DNA of 64,000 nucleotides from Butyriboletus loyo (lineage: Eukaryota > Basidiomycota > Agaricomycetes > Boletales > Boletaceae), in contig JBBPSI010000134.1 of assembly GCA_038093515.1 (NCBI GenBank), positions 1 to 64,000 of the forward strand. Reading direction: 5' to 3'. The notes beneath the pieces were generated by a model. The model worked only from the letters and a program-made list of their open reading frames with translations. It did not search any database and was not told the origin of the DNA. Positions within the stretch are counted from its first letter, which is position 1; every line of letters begins with the position of its first letter. The position numbers were made by a program, and so were the translations under genes. Below, piece by piece: positions 56,304-64,000 of this stretch.

Positions 56304-57418
56304 ATGGCCAATTACTACTCCCGTTCCCCCCCGCCCCTCCAACATCCCGTCCCTACTCACCCCGCGTTCATCCCAGAGCCCCCATCAACCCCCGGTCCTG
56401 GCCCCGCGTCTCCCCAGGGCTACCAACGATACCAGCAGCCCCCCCCGCACCACGTCCCAGACTTCGCCGCATGGGGTATGGATGACACGACCGCCCAGTT
56501 TGGAATGCAGCTCGGTCAGAGCGCAGTGGCTGCTGGACAAGAATATGTGCAGAAGAACGTCAGTCAACTTCTTCTATCCCCGACACCGCGTTAATGTCCT
56601 CCCAGTTCGGCGGGTTAATCCCTCTGTCTCTCCTAAAACACCATTTCAATGTTTCCAATTCGTATGTCATGAAAAAACTGCAGCTAGTCGTGTTTCCTTG
56701 GAGGCATAGACCTTGGTCACGAAAAGTACGCCGTCTCGAGACAGGTCAAACCGAGTGGCAACCTCCAAGAGACGACATAAACTGTCCAGACTTGTACATT
56801 CCACGTATGTCCCCTTGCTCCCCAGCGCTTCGCACTTTTCATTAATTTCCGCAGTCATGGCCCTCGTAACCTATATCCTCGTAGCAGCCCTCCAGACCGG
56901 TCTTCAGGAACGCTTTCACCCACAAATTCTTGGCGCATCTGCATCGCGTGCCATCGTCGTAGTCTTGCTCGACTTCCTCTTCGTGAAAGGTGGATGTTAC
57001 TTGCTCAATGTCCAGGGCCCAGGTCAGGTCATAGATCTCATCGCGTACGGAGGTTATAAGTTCGTTGGGTAGGTAGCCACCTCCTTCCCACATTTACTAG
57101 ACTTCACAGTCGACAGGGTTATTTTGACGCTGCTCACGGGATTAATAAACTCGGGGACGACAATATACTTTATAGTGTTCTTCTATGCATTTGCTGCCAA
57201 CGCGTTCTTCCTGGCGAGTCCTTTGCTCATGTCCCGTCTTCAATGATCTGACCTGCTCTTGTCAGCTCCGCTCCCTCCGCTCAGTCGTCCTACCTGACCT
57301 ATCGAGCACTCCAACTCCCATCACAGTGTCTCATGCTCAGCGTAAACGACGCATCACCTTCCTCTTTTTCGAAGCAGTGATGCAAGTGGTATATATGGCT
57401 ATTTTGGTAAGGGTATAG
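56304..57418 (+). CDS. YIF1: YIF1-family ER-Golgi transport membrane protein, 305 aa, 5 exons
   Basis: Exons 56304-56558, 56606-56804, 56855-57068, 57117-57213 and 57266-57418 are in phase. The Pro-rich cytosolic N-terminus (SPPPLQHPVPTHPAFIPEPP) is followed by FGMQLGQSAVAAGQEYVQKN, FGGLIPLSLLKHHFNVSNSY, VMKKLQLVVFPWRHRPWSRK, DDINCPDLYIPVMALVTYIL, and four further hydrophobic segments ending VVYMAILVRV. Yif1 partners Yip1 and Ypt GTPases in COPII vesicle budding and fusion. The start at 56304 (MANYYSRS) fits homologues; an in-frame ATG at 56211 would add 31 residues. Intron 4 needs a GC donor: NAFFL|LRSLRSVVLPD is only obtained by cutting at CTG|GCGAGT (57214). Confidence 0.92.
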
Positions 57419-57440
57419 TGGGGGCGGGAACTTTAGGCAG

Positions 57441-57947
57441 TCACATGCTGTTCAAGTCATTGTCCGCTATCTTATCTTCGTAGTACACTAGTCGCTGGCG
57501 ACCAGCCTTCCATGAGCATCGATCATACGCGGAGTAGACTATCTCACTTGGAGTACGGATTGCGTAGTACCATGGAGAAATGGTCTGTTGAAAGGGCACC
57601 TGAAAAGCATACCAATGTTGTGCGTGGCACGTGGTTTTTGAATCTTCAGGCATATACTTCTTGACGCAATCTGAGCATAGAAAAATTAGTCAACTTTGAC
57701 CACCAAGTGTGATGAGTCCTTGATAGTGTGACCAGGCATACCAGTTTCTGATGCAGGCTTGAGACCGTTGAATGGATGATTTCCACTTAATCCCATGCCT
57801 TTCAAGTGTTCAGGACGAATGGCGATGGAACGAGACACAGTTTGCCCCAAAACATCCCGTCCGAAGAGTCTGATCAGCAGCGAGGACGATGTTAAGATTT
57901 ACATACAATCAATCTAGGCACACCCAAAAGAAAATGCGTAGGATCAT
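57441..57947 (-). CDS. possible small three-exon gene, product unknown (tentative)
   Basis: Exons 57869-57742 and 57670-57441 join with consensus sites (G|GTATGC ... CTCAG|AT) into an even-composition product: LFGRDVLGQTVSRSIAIRPE, HLKGMGLSGNHPFNGLKPAS, DCVKKYMPEDSKTTCHAQHW and YAFQVPFQQTISPWYYAIRT. A first exon 57947-57922 (MILRIFFWV) can be added in phase through a weak donor GTGCCT, giving about 127 aa with a hydrophobic start. An alternative upstream exon in another frame (PDRKLDQREYTRNDPTHFLL) does not join in phase. I recognise no family. It lies just after the WDR59 stop on the same strand and converges with YIF1. Confidence 0.33.
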
Positions 57948-58065
57948 TTCTCGTGTACTCCCGTTGATCAAGTTTCCGGTCGGGATCCTAGCTGAGGCAA
58001 ACGGGATTTAATTATCCAAAGGCATGGATGTTCGGTTGATTATCGACATCAGTTGCGAAACTTTA

Positions 58066-61000
58066 CTACAGCAAGGGAACTGGGATAGATGTGGGTGAAC
58101 GAACGAACGAATTACTCTTCAGACCTGCCAGGTTCAAGCCGCTACACCGACAGCCACACCCCGTTCCGCAGCTATCGGACTGTTGATCTCTCCAGCACTT
58201 GACGTGGGTTATATGTAAACATTGACCACAACTCCGTGCAAGACCTGAAAATCAATCCTATCTGAGGGGGACCTCGATCGAGGACTTCAAATCGAAAACT
58301 TGCCTTTCACAGGAAGTCTGCACACCGAACAGCGCGGATTTTTCTGGTGGTTACCACACATTGAGCAAGCATCGTCATCGGACAATCGGCCGTGACCACA
58401 ATGTGCACATGCTGGTTGGACATCTGCGTAGGTGTTAGCATTGCTCAAGAGTCGGTAGGAATGACGGTTACCAAATCTCATATCTAGATTCTCAGATGGA
58501 GTCCTGATGAAGGACGACGTCTTGACTGCGTTCAACAGTTCGAGCCGTTTATTCAGCAACTGCCAACTGAACAATATATCTGCGTATGCCAGTATATGGC
58601 ACGCTAATTGTGAGAGAAATTCAGGGGGTAGCCTCGCTTTGCTGGTACATCCAGTGAGCCTGAAAAAATGACACGAAGCGCGGAACCATACCTTTGGGCG
58701 TGCTGCTGGGTTTCTTCCTCGAAGACAACGAGCTTCTTTTCCTGTATAGTTTGCTTCGCATTGGTGGCCTGCGGACGTTCTGGGCGTCTGCCATGACTCG
58801 CCGACGAAGAGGATTGTCGATTGAGTGGCGAAACCATCTGCGTTTCGGACCAGGATTTGGATATGGGTGATACATTCGATGTCTGGTCTCTCCTGCGCAA
58901 GTGCTGCGGCGAATCGATATTCGGTAGACGAAGAATAGTCTCACGTTGAGGAATGGGAACAGTGATTTTACCAGGTAGGGTGTCAAGTGGTGTTGAGATC
59001 GATTCGTGAACACCTGACATGAATTGACGGACACTTCCAGTATTAAATAGACTTGACCATGACCCCCTGGAGGAATTAGATGTAGAGAGTGAAGATCCGA
59101 CAACATAGTTGGTGGTGGTTGGGGACGTGGAGGGAAGCCGTGGCCACGCAGGGGACAGTATGGCCGCTCGGGGATCCTTGGATCTAGATAGGCTAAAGTA
59201 GTCAAGCTCGTTCTTCGAGGCAATAGGAGAAACTTCTTGGGTGGATGGCGTGTGAGTAGCAACTGAAACATGAGGGTTAAACACCGAAACACAGCTGAGA
59301 GCAAAGCATACTCACGTTGTTCCACTGGCGAGGTGAAGGCTTTGAGGAGCACCACAGCTAACATGGCAAGCATTTGCACATCACGCGTCGCACACAATTC
59401 CCTGTGCCTATGTAACCCAATAAACTACGTCCTTCTAGAGATTCAGAACGTACCAACATTTGATTAATAATTCGGCGAGCAACTATTCCAAAGATATTCT
59501 GTGTTGCCACATGAGCAGGGAACAGACTCTGAAGTGTTCTGAACATTCTCTCATGCGCAAATTGCCCATGTTCCCTGGCGACACTTGCGTTGAACCGGCA
59601 TAAATCCTCCAGCGTACTTGCTTGGAAGATGTACACCGCGGCAACCTTTCGCCGTGCAAGCGAAATATCGGTTGACAGCCTGATGAACACAGTACTCCGT
59701 CGTGTGGGAATCATAGAGACATTGCTACCCTGGTCGTTTGTGACATTACTATCCTTCGTTTCGAAAGAAATGTCCCACTGTGCTCTTTGTTGGGAGAAAG
59801 TAAGTAGGTTAGTCATGATGCGCAGCGTATGTTCGCTGTCCCCTGGTCGTCGAGAGTCTGTTTCTGGACGTTGGTCTGTGGCAGCTAGTCCAAGACGGCG
59901 GACGGCATCAGAGAGCAATGCAGGGGATTGGAATAATCTCGAGGAGTGTGGTGGGCGTGAAGGAGTGACTGGGGAGCTCGCAAGTTCACTCCCCCCATTG
60001 ATTTGATGAGGACGAACTATTCGAGGGAGTGCTCTGAAGAAACAAATCAATTCCTCTGTCCGAGAGGTGGTCCGTGAATACACATTACATGGGATGAAAA
60101 TGAAGATCTTACCATTCGGACCAAAAACACCTTGTGAAGTTCTTGGTTCTGCCAGATTCTTATTGTTTCTCAATAGTGAGACTGTAAAATCCCTAGACTT
60201 TCTGGTGGCCGGGCATTCGTCTTCTTCCGAAGATGACTCCGACCTCATGTCCACCGGAATGCCCAGTTCGTTTTCATCCCCAAACAACAAAAATCTGAGG
60301 CACGCCTCAAGACAAGGTCGACGACGCTCTCTGATGGTTTTGAGGCGCCGAAGCATGAAGGCTCGGTTTTGCATCGATATCAACGGACTGCGCTCGAGAT
60401 CAATTTCAGGTGTGCCTTCAGGATGAGGAGCGTGGGGGTAACTTTTTGGAAATCGGAAGGAAATGCGGATGAAGACAGACGAAGACTCTCCCCAGGGACC
60501 ATGCAGACCCAATGTACAAGTGCGCTTTTTGGTGAGATCGTGCTAACAAGAATTAGGTAGGTAGAACAAGATCCTATAAAACTCACTTTCTCAAGCCGGA
60601 TCTTGGAAGTAGAAAGCTTCGTGAGGACTGACGTGATTCTAGCACCCTTGGTCAGCGCTGATTCACACATCACTTGAATCAGGGAAACAACTCTTACTCG
60701 TCAGGCAAACTTTGAGCTCCCTCAGCCTCCTTTCCTTCCCTGACTCGACTCTCACTTCTCTTTTTGTGCCCCTGGCCCGTCGTAGTCTCATCCTGCCCAT
60801 GAGAAGCTCTCGATCTTGACCCACTACTCACACCACTATCTCTGCCAGAACTCTCGTCCCTCCTTTCCCCAACCCGAACACTCGCCAACCACGTAAACGC
60901 ATCCATACCCACCCTAGTACCCTTCCCGCCGCCTGCATGACCTCGTGACATCGTCATTGTTGAACTCGGGATCGGGACCGCTCGTTTGTCTGGTTGTAGT

Positions 61001-63116
61001 TGGCTTGGAGTTTGGCTTTGGTGCTCGTCTGGGTCGTCTCGAGTGCGAGCTTGAAAATTCTCATCAATGACTTGGGGGTAACGAAGGTGCATTTGGTGCT
61101 GCGCTGCGGACGTTCCTGCGTCGAAGAACAGTATTCCCTTTCCTCTTGCAGCACTTCCATGATGAGGTTGTAACACGGGGTTCGCGGGTTTCTTTGCCCC
61201 GGACGTGGGTACCGGCCCGGCACGCACCTCTGCTAATATGCTTCGCGGACCGACCGGGGCAGATAGAGTTGGGTCTGAGTCTGATCCTTCTGGGGCATGT
61301 CGGAAAGACCGGTGTGATCTTCCAAAGTCGGTAAAGAAGCGTGATTGAGCGGGTACTTTGGAGGATTCAAGGGTATATCCTATTTTCTGGTTTGGAGACT
61401 AGTAAGCTCCCTGAGTCAAAAGACGTTAAAGATATACTTGCTTCCATAGTCTCCGAATCCACGGGCCAAAACCTCAAGGTCCGATCTTTGGACCATGTGA
61501 TCAGCTGGTATTCCGCACCTTCTGTAAGAAACATGAGAAACATCACCGCAAGCTCGGGTGACCGAGGGGGAGGGGGCAAATACATACCTAAGCCTCCCTT
61601 TCTCCAGACAAATTCTTTGACTACATCTGTATGTCCCTCAAATATCTCTACTGGCACCATGTCGTTTCCGGTCGCCCACATTTCAAGAGCTGTTTCGCCT
61701 CTTTGAGGCAAACTCAATATACCTCTTCCAAACGGTAAATCGCGTGCCCTCCATACGGGATAACGCGTCGTAATCATCGTCAAAGGCTGAGCTAATTGTT
61801 TTGAGCTTTTCTGAAGGAAAGACTCGGTCTGAGGAAAATCAGGGGCCGATGTGTCCTGTACGTTCCACACTTTGATCGTCTTGTCCAGAGAGCATGTGAC
61901 TATATCATGCACCCGAGTGTGTGCCCAGTCGATTCCGTATATCTTGGCATTGTGAGCACGAATGCGAGCGGTAGGGAGGGATCCTTTCTGACTTTCAATG
62001 TTAGGGATTGTAGCAAGAGACCAGAGCCAGTGGACTAACTCGACGGTCCCAAATGAGGACCTCGTCCATGTGTGAAGAGGCAAGTACATTCGGGTCCCGA
62101 CGATTCCACTTCACTTGGGTGCCTCCGGCTGAAACATGGTCAAGAAGGGCGGATGATTGCGTATTGAAATTCTTACAATTGAATGCACAAAGTCCTGAGA
62201 AAGGTTAGCGAGTGACTGGTATACGACAGTTGTGTCTTACCCATCACTGGCTTGCGCGGTTCTCGGAGGTCCCAAGACCACAGCCATGAATCAATCCCAA
62301 CACTAGACACTGTGTCCGGCTCAGATGTATGCCAGTTGATGTCCGTTATTGCGCGGTAATGGGAATGTAAGATATGCTCAATAGAGCTCTTCCCTACCCT
62401 CATTAGGTTCCATATAAGACTAGGATCTGGTTAAGCAATGAGTAATGTGGACAACTTGAACATACAGCTTTTCCGAGGAGGTGGAGACAATGTACCCTGC
62501 CCGAGCCCGGTGAGGATTCCACTGGACGTCCGCTACATCCCAGGTACCACCTTGGGGCAGGAACCTCGGGATTTCGAGAGGTGCTTCGAGGTCGATGATG
62601 AACAGCCCGCGCCGGCTGGTGGCTTCATTGTCAGGAAAGGGGATGATCCGAACGAATACCGTCCACTTACGCTGCAAGGACGATATCACGACTTGTTGGG
62701 CTAATACTCATCTACATGTCTAGGTTAGACAAACATTACCCACAGTATCAGCGTTCCAGGCGACCAACGTTGCCAACAGCATCTCCAACAAGGTCTTTCA
62801 TATCGATCTGTAAACTCCTTCTGAAGTTACCTCCGTCTTCCGGGGATGTGGAAGGCTGAGACCGTTGACTTGTTGAGGCGGTGAAATTGAGGGTGGGGAC
62901 ATCACGATATGACGCAGTGCCAGCAGAGACACTGTCCTGTGGGGGATCGTAAAGTGGTGGGGCCCACGAAGGTCGACGAGCGGAGAGGAGGCTGAGGCTG
63001 GAGGGAATTGGGCCATCCCGGTCACGTTCGATGAGAGGATCGTTGGGGGCTCTCATGCGGGGCGCGTTCAAGGGTCGCGACTGTGACCTTGAGCGCGACA
63101 ACATTACCGTCTCCAA
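58066..63116 (-). CDS. WDR59/Mtc5-type SEA (GATOR2-like) complex subunit: WD40 + RWD + C-terminal RING, 1384 aa, 17 exons
   Basis: Exons 63116-62769, 62711-62671, 62615-62466, 62419-62241, 62194-62177, 62128-62040, 61987-61588, 61521-61442, 61386-60698, 60638-60587, 60542-60113, 60031-59458, 59401-59316, 59262-58675, 58603-58472, 58423-58304 and 58244-58066 are in phase. WD40 propeller: RRGLFIIDLEAPLEIPRFLP, DVQWNPHRARAGYIVST, LIWNLMRVGKSSIEHILHSH, HNAKIYGIDWAH, YQLITWSKDRTLRFWPVD. RWD: SLPDEITSVLTKLSTSKIRL, GLHGPWGESSSVFIRISF. A long middle includes VREHG-like AREHGQFAHERMFRTLQSLF. The C-terminal zinc RING has CAHCGHGRL, CSMCG, CSVCRLPVKG, RSCGQCLHITHVKCW and GTGCGCRC. SEA/GATOR2 at the vacuole relieves inhibition of TORC1. 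Two introns use GC donors (58303, 61441), and exon 5 is 18 nt. Divergent from arginyl-tRNA synthetase. Confidence 0.92.
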
Positions 63117-63332
63117 ATGTTCCGTGACTTCGTAGTCGGGTTTTCGTATTTACTTATTTTATTTTATTTGTTATCACTATTATTTTATTTTTCACTCCTT
63201 GACTCAAACAGACTCAGCTAATCGATCTTTTGCCCAAAGAAACTAAAAGCCCTGGCGTGGCTACTCAGATTCTTCCGCTCCCCCATCACCCTAACGAACG
63301 CTAACTGGCACTGCACTCGACGTCTCGGCACC
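63117..63332. promoter_or_regulatory. bidirectional promoter region, WDR59 / arginyl-tRNA synthetase
   Basis: 216 bp between divergent start codons. It contains a T/A-rich tract (63147-63196, repeated TTTTATTT units), which would disfavour nucleosomes, and no obvious TATA box. Confidence 0.5.
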
Positions 63333-64000
63333 ATGGTGTCGTCCCTCCCCTCTCTGCCACACGTTCCCGGAACGGATCCCTCATCCTGCATATTAGATGC
63401 CTTCCGGATCGCCATCGCAAAACGCATATCCGATCGGTTACCCCAGCTCACGATAGCACAAGCCTACTCGGGGGTCGATTACGGAAAGAAGGGCGTCGAC
63501 TTCACAGTGGCCCTTCCCCGGTTCCGACTCCCCAGAAAGCCCGACGAACTTGCAAAGACGGTCCTAGAAGATGTGCGTTTGCTTCTCCGCTAACCAGGGG
63601 TTTCCAACCATGTTGCCCTTGCGAACCGATACCCGGCCTGCTGACAGGGTCTTTTTCGTAGTTCCAACCTGATGACTTCATTGCATCAATAACACATGAC
63701 AAAAGCTTCCTTCATTTTCAACTAAACAACGCGAGTCTCATCCGCGAAGTCCTCAATCAAATCCATACCCTCACGTATGACAGCCCCTCTGGAAAATCGT
63801 CATATGGGACAAACATCATTGGTGCAGGGAAGAAGCTCGTCATCGAGTATTCGTCTCCCAATATCGCAAAATCATTCCACGTTGGACACCTTCGGAGCAC
63901 TATCATCGGGGCATTCTTGGCAAACTTGTACAAGGCGTGTGGTTGGGAAGTCGAATCAGTAAACTATCTCGGAGATTGGGGTACACAGGTAATGACTTCT
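63333..64000 (+). CDS. arginyl-tRNA synthetase, N-terminal part (partial, runs off right edge)
   Basis: Exons 63333-63572 and 63662-63988; a donor (CAG|GTAATG) follows at 63989 and the gene continues past the window. The first 189 residues show the Arg-specific N-terminal domain ([59 protein letters not shown]) and then the class I signature [20 protein letters not shown], where HVGH is the HIGH-type ATP site, followed by [20 protein letters not shown]. It charges tRNA-Arg. Whether it is the cytosolic, mitochondrial or dual enzyme is not clear; the N-terminus ([20 protein letters not shown]) is not strongly basic, favouring the cytosol. Divergent from WDR59. Confidence 0.94.

Noticed and set aside
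1..64000. CRISPR arrays, operon structure, rRNA genes
   Set aside because: No spaced direct repeats of the CRISPR kind and no rRNA similarity seen; spliced genes with individual promoters show this is a fungal nuclear region.

Overview
The window is nuclear DNA from a filamentous basidiomycete, most likely an Agaricomycete. Genes are dense on both strands and cut by many short introns (about 45-75 nt, GT-AG with some GC-AG, CTNAY-like branch points). The recognisable families fit: PUF6, ULA1, PSF1, SPX-RING, CSC1-like channel, sphingolipid C9-methyltransferase, YIF1, WDR59, a giant DUF6606/DUF3638/DUF3645 protein, basidiomycete O-methyltransferases and a tyrosine-recombinase relic. Exon coordinates were worked out by hand from splice sites, reading phase and family similarity; no search was run.

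Layout. 1-4.2 kb: 5' part of a GDT1-type transporter gene, an intact short-chain dehydrogenase (SDR), an 865-bp element with 195-bp inverted repeats, and a decayed partial copy of the SDR. 4.2-6.6 kb: PUF6. 7.5-12 kb: an O-methyltransferase with a very long disordered tail. 12-14.25 kb: gene-poor DNA ending in a frameshifted tyrosine recombinase. 14.5-24.3 kb: one 9-exon gene for a protein of about 3,100 residues. 24.5-26 kb: decayed B-type cyclin. 26-36.4 kb: an accessory-looking stretch (AsaB/CmcJ-like oxygenase, small secreted protein, second O-methyltransferase, GMC oxidoreductase) with a myosin light chain gene inside it. 36.7-64 kb: mainly housekeeping genes: ULA1, PSF1, a mitochondrial protein, a LysM secreted protein, an F-box-like protein, mitochondrial release factor 1, SPX-RING ligase, CSC1-like channel, sphingolipid C9-methyltransferase, YIF1, WDR59, and the start of arginyl-tRNA synthetase at the right edge.

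How the genes relate. Most are independent housekeeping functions: ribosome biogenesis (PUF6), neddylation (ULA1), replication (PSF1), mitochondrial translation (release factor 1), TORC1 control (WDR59), ER-Golgi traffic (YIF1), membrane lipid and ion handling (C9-methyltransferase, CSC1, GDT1). Several are divergent pairs that must share a promoter, the tightest being ULA1/PSF1 with 40 bp between start codons. The redox and methyl-transfer genes at 26-36 kb could serve one small-molecule pathway, but no backbone synthase is visible. The most interesting item is the giant gene: its exons carry motifs that line up with a SecA-like superfamily-2 ATPase, in a family still named only by domains of unknown function.
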